Shown here piece after piece: positions 49,616-58,499 of a DNA stretch of 64,000 nucleotides. The notes below the pieces were generated by a model. That model saw only the letters and a program-made list of their open reading frames with translations. It was not told the origin of the DNA and made no database searches. Source of the DNA: Mycolicibacterium bacteremicum (GTDB lineage: Bacteria; Actinomycetota; Actinomycetes; Mycobacteriales; Mycobacteriaceae); contig NZ_CALUAE010000014.1 in NCBI RefSeq assembly GCF_943913955.1, positions 30,659 to 94,658 of the forward strand. The letters are read 5' to 3'. The position numbers and the translations under genes are program-made. The first letter of the stretch is position 1; every line of letters starts with the position of its first letter.

Positions 49616-50686
49616 ATGACCGACACCGTGCTGGTGACCGGCGCCTTCGGACTGGTCGGCTCGGCGACTGTCGAGCGACTCGCCGCCGACGGTCGCCGGG
49701 TCGTCGCGACCGATCTCGACATCCCGGCCAACCGCACGGCCGCCGAGACTCTGCCGGACGGCGTGACGGTGCGCTGGGCCGATCTGACCGACCCGGTGGC
49801 CGTCGGGACGTTGGTCTCCGAAACCGTGCCGTCGGCGATCATCCACCTCGCCGCGGTCATCCCGCCGTTCATCTACCAGCGCCGTGGGCTGGCCGAGAAG
49901 GTCAACGTCGAGGCCACCGCCAGCCTGGTCCGGGCGGCCGAGAAGCTCTCCGAGCCACCACGTTTCGTGCTGGCATCCAGCATCGCGGTGTACGGCTCCC
50001 GTAACCCGCACACGGTCGCGGGCGTGCTGACCGCCGACACCCCGGTCAACCCGGCCGACATCTACGGCGACCACAAGGTCAGGGCCGAGAAGATCGTGCG
50101 CACCTCGAATCTGGACTGGGTGATCCTGCGGCTTGGCGGCGTGCTGACCGCCACGCCGGGCTCCTACATGAAGATCGACAACTTCTTCTTCGAGGCGATG
50201 CTGCCCACCGACGGCCGGTTGCAGACCGTCGACGTGCGTGACGTCGCGCGCGCGTTCGCGGCCGCGACCACCGCCGACGCCCTGGGCGAGACATTGTTGA
50301 TCGGCGGTGACGACGCCACCCACCGCCTGGTCCAAGGTTATGTCGCACCGGCCATGGCCGCCGCCCTCGGCCTGGTCGGCGGACTGCCGGTCGGCCTGAA
50401 GGGCGACCCGGCCAGCGATACGAGCTGGTTCAACACCGACTGGATGGACACCACCCGCGCCCAGCAGGTACTCGCCTTCCAACACCATTCCTGGCCGGAC
50501 ATGCTGATCGAGACCGCCGAGCACGCCGGGTGGAAACGCCCGCTGCTCCGGCTGGTCGCGCCGCTGGCCAAACCGATCCTCAAGCGGCAGAGCCCGTATC
50601 ACGGCACCGGCCGGCGCTACGCCGATCCGTGGGCGGCGATCACCGAGAAGTGGGGCGACCCCCGGCCGGACGGAGCCCAGGCATGA
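49616..50686 (+). CDS. NAD-dependent epimerase/dehydratase (extended SDR)
   Basis: A 356-residue extended SDR: TGAFGLVG near residue 8, DLDIP, the 3beta-HSD-like ASSIAVYGS, then YGDHK (Tyr-x-x-x-Lys) and VDVRDVARAFAAA. GGAGGG precedes the ATG. Its TGA overlaps the ATG of the following SDR (ATGA). Resembles the sterol and hopanoid-type dehydrogenases in pattern, but the substrate is unknown; a role in steroid side or ring oxidation is inference from neighbours. Confidence 0.82.
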   Translation: MTDTVLVTGAFGLVGSATVERLAADGRRVVATDLDIPANRTAAETLPDGVTVRWADLTDPVAVGTLVSETVPSAIIHLAAVIPPFIYQRRGLAEKVNVEATASLVRAAEKLSEPPRFVLASSIAVYGSRNPHTVAGVLTADTPVNPADIYGDHKVRAEKIVRTSNLDWVILRLGGVLTATPGSYMKIDNFFFEAMLPTDGRLQTVDVRDVARAFAAATTADALGETLLIGGDDATHRLVQGYVAPAMAAALGLVGGLPVGLKGDPASDTSWFNTDWMDTTRAQQVLAFQHHSWPDMLIETAEHAGWKRPLLRLVAPLAKPILKRQSPYHGTGRRYADPWAAITEKWGDPRPDGAQA

Positions 50687-51435
50687 GCGGCACAGCTCTG
50701 GTGGTGGGCGGCGCCTCCGGTATCGGCTGGGCCTCGGCGCAGGCACTGGCCGCCGAGGGCTACCGCGTCGTCATCGCCGATCGCAACGGCGAGGGCGCCG
50801 CCGCCCGGGCCGCCGAACTCGGCGACCCGCACACCGGCGTAGCAGTCGACGTCATCGACGAAGCCTCGGTGGCAACGCTTTTCGAGCAGACCGGGCCGGT
50901 GCAGGCGGTGGTCAGCTGCGCCGGCTTCTCCACCATCGGGCTCATCGTCGACATGGCGGTGCAGGACTTCCGCGATGTCATCGACGTCTGCCTCAACGGG
51001 GCGTTCATCGTCGCGAAATACGCGGGCAGGCACCTCACCGAGGGCGGCTCGCTGATCTCCATCTCCTCGCTCAACGGCCGCCAACCCGCTGCCGGGATGA
51101 GCGCCTACTGCTCGGCCAAGGCCGGACTGTCGATGCTCACCCAGGTCGCCGCGCTGGAGTTCGCGCCGCGCGGCATCCGGGTCAATGCTGTCGCACCCGG
51201 GTTCGTGCACACCCCGTTGACCGAGGGTGCGGCGCTGGTCCCGGGTGTGGTCGAGGAGTACGTCGAGAACACCCCGCTGGGGCGGGCCGGCACCCCCGAG
51301 GACATCGCCGAGGCCGTCGTCTTCCTCACCAAATCCGCGTGGCTGACCGGCGAGGTGCTCGACCTCAACGGCGGATCTCACATGAAGCGGTATCCCGATC
51401 TGCTCGGACACATCATGAAGCTCGCGCAACAGTGA
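50683..51435 (+). CDS. Short-chain dehydrogenase/reductase
   Basis: A 250-residue classical SDR: VVGGASGIGWA near the N-terminus, CAGFS (NAG variant), Ser in SISSLNG, YCSAK (Tyr-x-x-x-Lys) and the closing VLDLNGG. The ATG overlaps the previous TGA; 21 bases follow to the next gene. Works on an alcohol/ketone with NAD(P); translation is coupled to the upstream dehydrogenase, so they likely act in sequence. Confidence 0.85.
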   Translation: MSGTALVVGGASGIGWASAQALAAEGYRVVIADRNGEGAAARAAELGDPHTGVAVDVIDEASVATLFEQTGPVQAVVSCAGFSTIGLIVDMAVQDFRDVIDVCLNGAFIVAKYAGRHLTEGGSLISISSLNGRQPAAGMSAYCSAKAGLSMLTQVAALEFAPRGIRVNAVAPGFVHTPLTEGAALVPGVVEEYVENTPLGRAGTPEDIAEAVVFLTKSAWLTGEVLDLNGGSHMKRYPDLLGHIMKLAQQ

Positions 51436-51456
51436 CAGAAGCTGTCCAATAGACCC

Positions 51457-52680
51457 GTGAAAACTGAGTTCACCCTCAGCCAGAAGCGGGCCCTGGCCAT
51501 TGCGACCGTCATCGCCCTGGCCTTCGGCGCCTACTTCCTGCGCGGCTTCTTCATCCTGATCGTCGTCGCCGCGGTGGTGGCCTACCTGTTCGACCCGCTC
51601 TACGACCGGCTCAACAGGCGGTTCAGTTCGGGCCTGTCCGCGACGCTGACGCTGCTGGCTGCCCTAGCCATCGTCATCATCCCGATCAGCGGCGCGGTGG
51701 CCATCGGCGTGGTGCAGATCAGCAATATGGTGCGCAGCGTCGCGGACTGGGTGGGCCGCACCGATCTGAGTGCGCTGGGTGAGCGTTCGCTGAAGGTCGT
51801 CAACGAGTTGCTCGACCGGGTGCCGTTCCTCTCCAGTACCGACATCACCCCCGAACAGCTGCAGCACTGGGTGGTGACGTTCGCCCAGCGCGCCGGGGAA
51901 TGGGGCCTGGAATTCCTGCAGGGCGCCGCCGGCGGGCTGTTCGGCGGGCTGACGGCGGCCATCATCTTCCTCTACGTCTTCATCTCGCTACTGGTCAACG
52001 GCGATCAGGTGCGGCTGCTCATCCGTCGCCTCAACCCGCTCGGCGAAGAGGCCACCGACCTCTATCTGGCCAAGATGGCCGCGATGGTGCGCGGCACGGT
52101 GCGCGGCCAGTTCGTCATCGCCCTGGCCCAGGGGGTGGCCGGCGCCATCTCGATCTACATCGCCGGCTTCCACGACGGGTTCTTCATCTTCGCGATCCTG
52201 CTGTCGGCGCTGTCGGTGATCCCCCTGGGTGGCGGCATCGTGACCATCCCGTTCGGGATCGGGCTGGCGTTGTTCGGCAACGTGGTCGGCGGCATCTTCG
52301 TCATCGTCTTCCACGTCATCGTGGTGACCAACATCGACAATGTGCTGCGCCCGATCCTGGTGCCCAAGGAGGCCAAGCTCGACTCGGCGCTGATGCTGCT
52401 CTCGGTGTTCGCCGGTATCACCATGTTCGGGTTCCTGGGTATCGTGATCGGCCCGGTGGTGATGATCGTGATCGTCACGACTATCAGCGTGTACCTGTGG
52501 GTCTACCAGGGCGTGCCGATGGACATGGGCACCGAGGCCGACGACGAACCCGACCGGCCGAGCCGGCTCAAACGCCTGATCGCGCGGGCCCGCGCCGCCC
52601 GGCACGAGGCTCCGGCGAAAGCCGCCGCGACGGTCGCCGACGATGATGCGACGGTGCAACCAGATCGCGACAACGGCTGA
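51457..52680 (+). CDS. AI-2E transporter-family (PF01594) membrane protein
   Basis: A 407-residue protein with about eight membrane helices and the family pattern AYLFDPLYDRL at the N-terminal side and LSVIPLGGGIVTIPFGIGLALFG plus DNVLRPILVPKEAKLDSALMLLSVFAGI toward the end, then a charged 60-residue C-tail. Family members include AI-2 exporters and Na+/H+ antiporters; function is not known in mycobacteria. Orthologue of Rv1101c by position. GTG start. Confidence 0.85.
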   Translation: MKTEFTLSQKRALAIATVIALAFGAYFLRGFFILIVVAAVVAYLFDPLYDRLNRRFSSGLSATLTLLAALAIVIIPISGAVAIGVVQISNMVRSVADWVGRTDLSALGERSLKVVNELLDRVPFLSSTDITPEQLQHWVVTFAQRAGEWGLEFLQGAAGGLFGGLTAAIIFLYVFISLLVNGDQVRLLIRRLNPLGEEATDLYLAKMAAMVRGTVRGQFVIALAQGVAGAISIYIAGFHDGFFIFAILLSALSVIPLGGGIVTIPFGIGLALFGNVVGGIFVIVFHVIVVTNIDNVLRPILVPKEAKLDSALMLLSVFAGITMFGFLGIVIGPVVMIVIVTTISVYLWVYQGVPMDMGTEADDEPDRPSRLKRLIARARAARHEAPAKAAATVADDDATVQPDRDNG

Positions 52681-52701
52681 GAACGCGATCTGTGCGCACC
52701 G

Positions 52702-53349
52702 TCAGTTCATCGGCAGCGGCTGCTGGGTCTGCACGGCCTCGGCCAGGGTGCGGAAGTCCGCCGGCGTACCCGCCCCGGTGATGGCGATCTGCGCGGGTCC
52801 GGCCAACCGCGTCGTCCAGATCGGCTCGCCCTCGCCGGGTTCGTAGACCACCCAGGTAACCCCGTCGACGTCCTGCGCGCCGGTGGGCACCGCCTCGACG
52901 TTGATCGACCCGACCAGCCGGGCCTCGTCGGCGTTGCTCTGCGTCAGGCTGAGGTACATGCCGTCGGGGGCCAGATAACCCACCCGCGAGGTCACCGCCC
53001 GGACCGCTTGCCCGGTCGCCGGGTCGGTGCGCCCGCCGTCGATGCCGCCGCGGCCACCGGAGTTGGCCTGCCAACCCTCCGGGAGATCGGGCAGCCGGAC
53101 CGCCAGCTTCAGCGTCTGGGCGTCGGATTTCAGCGCGGCAGGCACATCGAAGGTCGGCACCTCGCCCTGACCTGGGCCGCTGGGCTGGAACGAGCACATC
53201 CCGAGCAGACCGGCCAGCACCACGCAGGCCACCACCAGCGGCGCCATCGACCAGAACATGTCGCGGCCGTCGTGCAGCAGCCGATCCTTGGCGGGACGCG
53301 CCACCGGCACGACAACCGGCTTGTCGGGGTCCGGTTCCGGGGTGCTCAT
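52702..53349 (-). CDS. DUF4245 single-pass membrane protein
   Basis: A 215-residue protein: short cytoplasmic N-terminus, one membrane helix (about 32-50, MAPLVVACVVLAGLLGMC) and an exterior beta-rich domain with LPEGWQANS and YVTWVVYEPGEGEPIW-like segments. Orthologue of Rv1100 by position. GATACT lies 7 bases before the ATG on the minus strand, so it may be leaderless. Function unknown. Confidence 0.8.
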   Translation of the reverse strand: MSTPEPDPDKPVVVPVARPAKDRLLHDGRDMFWSMAPLVVACVVLAGLLGMCSFQPSGPGQGEVPTFDVPAALKSDAQTLKLAVRLPDLPEGWQANSGGRGGIDGGRTDPATGQAVRAVTSRVGYLAPDGMYLSLTQSNADEARLVGSINVEAVPTGAQDVDGVTWVVYEPGEGEPIWTTRLAGPAQIAITGAGTPADFRTLAEAVQTQQPLPMN

Positions 53350-53405
53350 GACAGCCAGTATCCCAGTTCCCGAAGTCGAGCCCGCTAATGGGACAATCTG
53401 CAGCC

Positions 53406-54434
53406 ATGACGCCTACGCGCCGGGAAGCACCGGACCGCAACCTTGCCCTCGAACTCGTCCGTGTCACCGAGGCCGGTGCCATGGCAGCCGGCCGGTGGGT
53501 CGGCCGAGGCGACAAGGAGGGCGGCGACGGAGCGGCCGTCGACGCCATGCGCGAGCTGGTGAACTCAGTGTCGATGAAGGGCGTCGTGGTCATCGGTGAG
53601 GGCGAGAAGGACAACGCCCCGATGCTCTACAACGGCGAAGAGGTCGGCAACGGCGACGGGCCGGACTGCGATTTCGCCGTCGACCCGGTCGACGGCACCA
53701 CCCTGATGAGCAAGGGCATGCCCAACGCCATCTCGGTGCTCGCGGTGGCCGAGCGCGGCGCCATGTTCGATCCGTCGGCGGTGTTCTACATGAACAAGAT
53801 CGCCGGCGGGCCCGATGTCGCGGACTTCATCGACATCACCTCCCCCATCGCGGCGAACATCCAGCGCATCGCCAAGGTCCGCAAGGCCTCGGTCTCCGAT
53901 GTCGCGGTCTGCATCCTGGACCGCCCGCGGCACGCCAAGCTGATCGAGGAGGTCCGCTCGGCCGGCGCGCGGATCCGGCTGATCTCCGACGGTGACGTCG
54001 CCGGTGCCATCGCGGCCTGCCGCCCGGACTCGGGCACCGACCTGCTCGTCGGTATCGGCGGCACCCCGGAGGGCATCATCGCCGCGGCCGCCATCCGCTG
54101 TATGGGCGGCGAGATCCAGGCCACCCTGGCCCCCACCGACGACGAGGAGCGCCAGCGGGCGCTGGACCGCGGCCATGATCTGGACCGCGTGCTGACCACC
54201 ACCGACCTGGTCTCCGGCGAGAACGTCTTCTTCTGCGCCACCGGCGTCACCGACGGCGACCTGCTCAAGGGTGTGCGCTACTTCGGCGGCGGCTGCACCA
54301 CCCAGTCCATCGTGATGCGGTCCAAGTCCGGCACCGTCCGGATGATCGACGCCTACCACCGGCTCTCGAAGCTCAACGAGTACTCCGCGGTCAACTTCAC
54401 CGGCGACAGCTCGGCCGCGTACCCACTGCCCTAA
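53406..54434 (+). CDS. glpX: Fructose-1,6-bisphosphatase class II
   Basis: A 342-residue GlpX: GRGDKEGGDGAAVDAMR, the metal-binding GEGEKDNAPMLYNGE and DPVDGTTL, and GIGGTPEGIIAAAAIRCMGGE. Dephosphorylates fructose 1,6-bisphosphate, the key gluconeogenic step in mycobacteria, which lack other major FBPases. ATG 53406 (MTPTRREAP) is preferred; an ATG at 53388 would add six residues. Followed 33 bases on by fumarase, so likely co-transcribed. Confidence 0.95.
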   Translation: MTPTRREAPDRNLALELVRVTEAGAMAAGRWVGRGDKEGGDGAAVDAMRELVNSVSMKGVVVIGEGEKDNAPMLYNGEEVGNGDGPDCDFAVDPVDGTTLMSKGMPNAISVLAVAERGAMFDPSAVFYMNKIAGGPDVADFIDITSPIAANIQRIAKVRKASVSDVAVCILDRPRHAKLIEEVRSAGARIRLISDGDVAGAIAACRPDSGTDLLVGIGGTPEGIIAAAAIRCMGGEIQATLAPTDDEERQRALDRGHDLDRVLTTTDLVSGENVFFCATGVTDGDLLKGVRYFGGGCTTQSIVMRSKSGTVRMIDAYHRLSKLNEYSAVNFTGDSSAAYPLP

Positions 54435-54467
54435 CTCCTCCGCACACCCAACACGAACAGGGAGACA

Positions 54468-55874
54468 ATGCCCGACAACGAAGTCGAATATCGCATCGAG
54501 CACGACACCATGGGCGAGGTCCGGGTGCCCAAGAACGCGCTGTGGCGCGCCCAGACCCAACGGGCCGTGGAGAACTTTCCGATCTCGTTCCGCCCGCTGG
54601 AGCGCACCCAGATCCGCGCCATGGGTCTGCTCAAGGGCGCCTGCGCCCAGGTGAACAAGGACCTCGGTCTGCTCGCGGCCGACAAGGCCGACGCCATCAT
54701 CGCCGCAGCCGCCGAGATCGCCGACGGTCGCCACGACGACCAGTTCCCCATCGACGTGTTCCAGACCGGGTCGGGCACCAGCTCCAACATGAACGCCAAC
54801 GAGGTCATCGCGTCCATCGCGGCCGCCGGCGGCGTGACGATCCACCCCAACGACGATGTCAACATGTCGCAGAGCTCCAATGACACCTTCCCCACCGCGA
54901 CCCATATCGCGGCGACCGAAGCCGCTGTGCGCCATCTGATTCCGGCGTTGGAGATTCTGCACGAGTCGCTGTCGGTCAAGGCCCGCCAGTGGCGCACCAC
55001 CGTGAAGTCCGGCCGCACCCACCTGATGGACGCGGTGCCGGTGACCCTGGGCCAGGAGTTCGGCGGCTACGCCCGCCAGATCGAGGCCGGCATCGAACGC
55101 GTCAAGGCGACGCTGCCCCGCCTGGGTGAGCTGGCCATCGGCGGCACCGCCGTCGGCACCGGCCTCAACGCCCCCGACGGGTTCGGCGCCAAGGTCGTCG
55201 AGGTGCTGGTCGACCAGACCGGTATCGCCGAATTGCGCACCGCCAAGGATTCTTTCGAGGCCCAGGCCGCCCGCGACGGGCTGGTCGAGGCGTCGGGCGC
55301 GCTGAAGACCATCGCGGTGTCGCTGACCAAGATCGCCAATGACATCCGCTGGATGGGCTCCGGCCCGCTGACCGGGCTGGGCGAACTGCAGCTGCCCGAC
55401 CTGCAGCCGGGCAGCTCGATCATGCCGGGCAAGGTCAACCCGGTGCTGCCCGAGGCCGTCACGCAGGTGGCCGCCCAGGTCATCGGCAACGACGCCGCCG
55501 TCACGGTCGGCGGCCTGTCGGGTGCCTTCGAGCTCAACGTCTACATCCCGATGATGGCCCGCAACGTGCTGGAGTCCTTCACGCTGCTGTCCAATGTCTC
55601 GAAGTTGTTCGCCACCAAGTGCATCGACGGCCTGGTGGCCAACGAGGCGCACCTGCGTGAGCTGGCCGAGTCGTCACCCTCCATCGTGACGCCGCTGAAC
55701 TCGGCGATCGGCTACGAGGAGGCCGCCAAGGTCGCCAAGGAGGCCCTCAAGGAGCGCAAGACCATCCGGCAGACGGTGATCGACCGCGGCCTGATCGGCG
55801 ACAAGCTCTCCGAGGCCGAGCTGGACAAGCGCCTCGACGTGCTGGCCATGGCGAAGGTCAAGCCGGGCGAGTAA
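54468..55874 (+). CDS. fumC: Fumarate hydratase class II
   Basis: A 468-residue FumC of the aspartase/fumarase family: GTSSNMNANEV, SQSSNDTFPTA, KSGRTHLMDA, and the signature GSSIMPGKVNPVLPE. Interconverts fumarate and malate in the TCA cycle. AGGGAGA precedes the ATG. Co-directional with glpX. The following hairpin closes the unit. Confidence 0.95.
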   Translation: MPDNEVEYRIEHDTMGEVRVPKNALWRAQTQRAVENFPISFRPLERTQIRAMGLLKGACAQVNKDLGLLAADKADAIIAAAAEIADGRHDDQFPIDVFQTGSGTSSNMNANEVIASIAAAGGVTIHPNDDVNMSQSSNDTFPTATHIAATEAAVRHLIPALEILHESLSVKARQWRTTVKSGRTHLMDAVPVTLGQEFGGYARQIEAGIERVKATLPRLGELAIGGTAVGTGLNAPDGFGAKVVEVLVDQTGIAELRTAKDSFEAQAARDGLVEASGALKTIAVSLTKIANDIRWMGSGPLTGLGELQLPDLQPGSSIMPGKVNPVLPEAVTQVAAQVIGNDAAVTVGGLSGAFELNVYIPMMARNVLESFTLLSNVSKLFATKCIDGLVANEAHLRELAESSPSIVTPLNSAIGYEEAAKVAKEALKERKTIRQTVIDRGLIGDKLSEAELDKRLDVLAMAKVKPGE

Positions 55875-55894
55875 CCCTCTTCCGCGAGCAGTCG

Positions 55895-55932
55895 CGTGTA
55901 CCCCCGACAGCCGGTGCTGTTGGGGGTACACG
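55895..55932. terminator. Strong bidirectional hairpin after fumC
   Basis: CGTGTACCCCCGACAGC (55895-55911) pairs with 55916-55932 over 17 positions (one G-U) around a CGGT loop, between convergent fumC and the PRC-barrel gene. Confidence 0.75.
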
Positions 55933-55972
55933 TGTCTTGTGGGCACGACGCGTCACCGCGGGTGCCATTCGG

Positions 55973-56443
55973 TCAACCGGGGTTCGACGTCGACCCGGTG
56001 GTCGGTTCCTCGGCGCTGGTGTCGGTATAGGCCGCGGTGTTCACCGCGGTGCCGCCGATACCCGCTGCGGCAGAGGCGATATCGAGCACCGAGGAGCGAT
56101 GGCTGGGCTCGGGTGGCGGCGGCGCCTCGGGCTGCTCCTCGTCCAGGCGGTAGTGCCGGCTCAGGCGGTGTGCCTCCTCGACGGTGATGCCCTCATCGGT
56201 CTGCACGCCCGGCGCATTCTTGACCGCCTCCTTGTCGACGGTGAGGGAGACGGCTCCGTCGCCGAGGCGCGCCCCGGCCAACGGCACCACCGAATGCGAC
56301 ATGCCCAGGAACCCGGTCCGCACCAGCGCCCATCGGGGTTCTCGGGATTTGTCGTCGACGAACAGCTTGTCGATCTTGCCGATTTTCTCGCCCGACACGT
56401 CGTAGGCGGTCGCGCCCACGTACTGCTCCACCAAGGTCGCCAT
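55973..56443 (-). CDS. PRC-barrel domain protein
   Basis: A 156-residue protein: a PRC-barrel-like domain at residues about 8-85 (YDVSGEKIGKIDKLFVDDKSREPRWALV), a Glu/Pro-rich hinge and a Ser/Thr-rich tail with a short hydrophobic patch. PRC-barrels bind RNA or proteins, for example in RimM or photosynthetic centres. Function unknown. Its place corresponds to the Rv1097c position, but no homology to Rv1097c was tested. Confidence 0.7.
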   Translation of the reverse strand: MATLVEQYVGATAYDVSGEKIGKIDKLFVDDKSREPRWALVRTGFLGMSHSVVPLAGARLGDGAVSLTVDKEAVKNAPGVQTDEGITVEEAHRLSRHYRLDEEQPEAPPPPEPSHRSSVLDIASAAAGIGGTAVNTAAYTDTSAEEPTTGSTSNPG

Positions 56444-56478
56444 GCCTTCGGGTATCCGGATGGCGAAATCGGTAAACG

Positions 56479-57189
56479 TCAGCGCAACGCGTGCACCGGC
56501 GGGCCGTTGTCCACGCCCCCGTACAGCGAGCCCGGCGCCCGCGGCCCGAGCAGCTGCCCCGCGGTCACCAGGTGGTACCCGTTGGCGCGAAGTACCGGGA
56601 TGAACTGTTCGACGAGATCGACCGTGGAGCCGAAGATATCGTGCAGCAGCACCACCGACCCCGGCTGCACCTGACTCATCAGCAGGGCCCGACTGGCCGC
56701 GATATCGGGGTCATGAATCCAGTCGTACGGGACGACATCCCAATTCAGGACGGCCAGACCCTGTCTGCCCGCCTCGGCGAGCACCCGGTCGTCGATCTTG
56801 CCGAATCCCGGACGCATCAGCGTCGGGTGCTGCCCAGTGGCCGCGACGATGGCATCGGTGGCACGGCTGAGTTGCGCGGGGATCTGCGCGGTGGGGATCG
56901 CGGTCAGGTCCGGGTGGCTCCAGGTGTGGTTGCCGATCTCCATGCCCGCGGCGGCGATCCGCGCCGCACCGGCCGGGTCGGCCGCCACCTTGTCACCGAT
57001 CAGGAAGAACGTCGCGCGGGCATCGTTGGCGGCAAGGACCCGCAGCAACCGGTCGGTGTGCGGGGCCGGCCCGTCGTCGAAGGTGAGCGCGACGCACTTG
57101 GCGACCGCGCAGTCGACGGTCTCTGCCTGCGCGACTTGTGGAGTCGCAACCGCAATGAGCACGGCTGCGACTCCACAAAGCACTCTCAT
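56479..57189 (-). CDS. Secreted polysaccharide deacetylase (NodB domain)
   Basis: A 236-residue secreted carbohydrate esterase 4: signal peptide 1-22 (ending AQA), then motif 1 TFDDGPAPHT, motif 2 GNHTWSHPDL (metal His pair), motif 3 RPGFG, motif 4 LNWDV and motif 5 LLHDI. Removes N-acetyl groups from peptidoglycan-type glycans with a divalent metal, as reported for Rv1096. The ATG overlaps the phoH2 TGA (ATGA). Confidence 0.9.
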   Translation of the reverse strand: MRVLCGVAAVLIAVATPQVAQAETVDCAVAKCVALTFDDGPAPHTDRLLRVLAANDARATFFLIGDKVAADPAGAARIAAAGMEIGNHTWSHPDLTAIPTAQIPAQLSRATDAIVAATGQHPTLMRPGFGKIDDRVLAEAGRQGLAVLNWDVVPYDWIHDPDIAASRALLMSQVQPGSVVLLHDIFGSTVDLVEQFIPVLRANGYHLVTAGQLLGPRAPGSLYGGVDNGPPVHALR

Positions 57190-58499
57190 GGCAGGGCGTT
57201 GGGGCTGATCTCCTCCAGCATCTCGGTGACCAGCGCCGCGATCGGGGACCGCTCGCTGCGCGTCAGCGTGATGTGCGCGAACAGCGGGTGACCCTTGAGC
57301 TTCTCGATGACCGCCGCCACCCCGTCATGCCGACCGACCCGCAGGTTGTCGCGCTGGGCGACATCGTGGGTCAGCACCACCCGCGATCCCGATCCCAGCC
57401 GGGACAGCACCGTCAGCAGCACATTGCGCTCCAGCGACTGCGCCTCGTCGACGATCACGAATGAATCGTGCAGCGACCGGCCGCGGATATGGGTCAGCGG
57501 AAGCACTTCCAGCATTCCGCGGGAGAGCACCTCCTCCAGCACCGCCGGGCTGGCCAGCCCTTCCAGGGTGTCGAAGACGGCCTGCGCCCACGGGCCCATC
57601 TTCTCGCTCTCACTGCCGGGCAGATAGCCCAGGTCCTGGCCGCCGACGGCGTACAGCGGCCGGAACACCACGACCTTGCGCTGGGTGCGCCGCTCGAGGA
57701 CGGCCTCCAGGCCGGCGCACAGCGCGAGCGCGGACTTGCCGGTGCCCGCCTTGCCGCCGAGGGAGACGATGCCGACCGATTCGTCGAGCAGCAGATCGAG
57801 GGCGACGCGTTGTTCGGCTGACCTTCCCCGGAGGCCGAACACTTCGCGGTCACCGCGCACCAGCTGCACGCGCTTCTCGGCATTGACCCGGCCGAGCGCC
57901 GAGGAGCTGCCACCGAGCAGCCGAACGCCGGTGTGGCAGGGCAGATCCCGCGCCGACGCCAGGTCCAGATCACCGTCGGCGAAGAGCGTGTCGATATCCT
58001 CGGCGCTGACATCCAGCTCACCCATCCCGGTCCAGCCCGAAGTCACCACGTCCTGCGCGTGGTACTCGTCGGCGGTCAGACCGACCGCGCCGGCCTTGAC
58101 CCGCAGCGGGATGTCCTTGCTGACCAGGGTGACGAGCTTGCCCTCGGCGGCCAGATTGGCCGCCACCGTCAGGATGCGGGCGTCGTTGCTGTCGTTGCGG
58201 AACCCCGAGGGCAGCACGCTCGGGTCACTGTGGTTGAGCTCGACCTGCAGCGTCCCGCCTTCGGTACCGATCGGGATGGGCTGATCGAGGCGGCCGTGAT
58301 CAAGTCGGAGGTCGTCGAGCAGTCGCAGGGATTGGCGGGCGAACCAGCCGAGTTCGTGATGGTGCCGTTTGGCCTCCAACTCGCTGATAACCACGAGAGG
58401 GACGACCACCTCATGTTCGGCGAACCGTGTAATTGCCCAGGGATCGGACAACAGCACGGAGGTGTCGAGCACGTAGGTCCGGATCGGCGAATCGGTCAC
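57186..58499 (-). CDS. phoH2: PhoH2: PIN-domain RNase fused to PhoH ATPase
   Basis: A 437-residue two-domain protein. The N-terminal PIN nuclease domain (about 1-135) has D12 in YVLDTS, E in SELEAKRHH and the later D residues (NDSNDARIL, VSKDIPLRVKA). The C-terminal PhoH P-loop domain (about 235-437) has GKAGTGKSAL (K255) and the Walker B stretch VIVDEAQSL. In mycobacteria PhoH2 is an RNA helicase/RNase reported to work with an upstream small gene, phoAT. Start: an ATG-type codon reading M-T-D-S-P; its 5' end overlaps the candidate phoAT by 89 bases. Confidence 0.92.
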   Translation of the reverse strand: MTDSPIRTYVLDTSVLLSDPWAITRFAEHEVVVPLVVISELEAKRHHHELGWFARQSLRLLDDLRLDHGRLDQPIPIGTEGGTLQVELNHSDPSVLPSGFRNDSNDARILTVAANLAAEGKLVTLVSKDIPLRVKAGAVGLTADEYHAQDVVTSGWTGMGELDVSAEDIDTLFADGDLDLASARDLPCHTGVRLLGGSSSALGRVNAEKRVQLVRGDREVFGLRGRSAEQRVALDLLLDESVGIVSLGGKAGTGKSALALCAGLEAVLERRTQRKVVVFRPLYAVGGQDLGYLPGSESEKMGPWAQAVFDTLEGLASPAVLEEVLSRGMLEVLPLTHIRGRSLHDSFVIVDEAQSLERNVLLTVLSRLGSGSRVVLTHDVAQRDNLRVGRHDGVAAVIEKLKGHPLFAHITLTRSERSPIAALVTEMLEEISPNALP

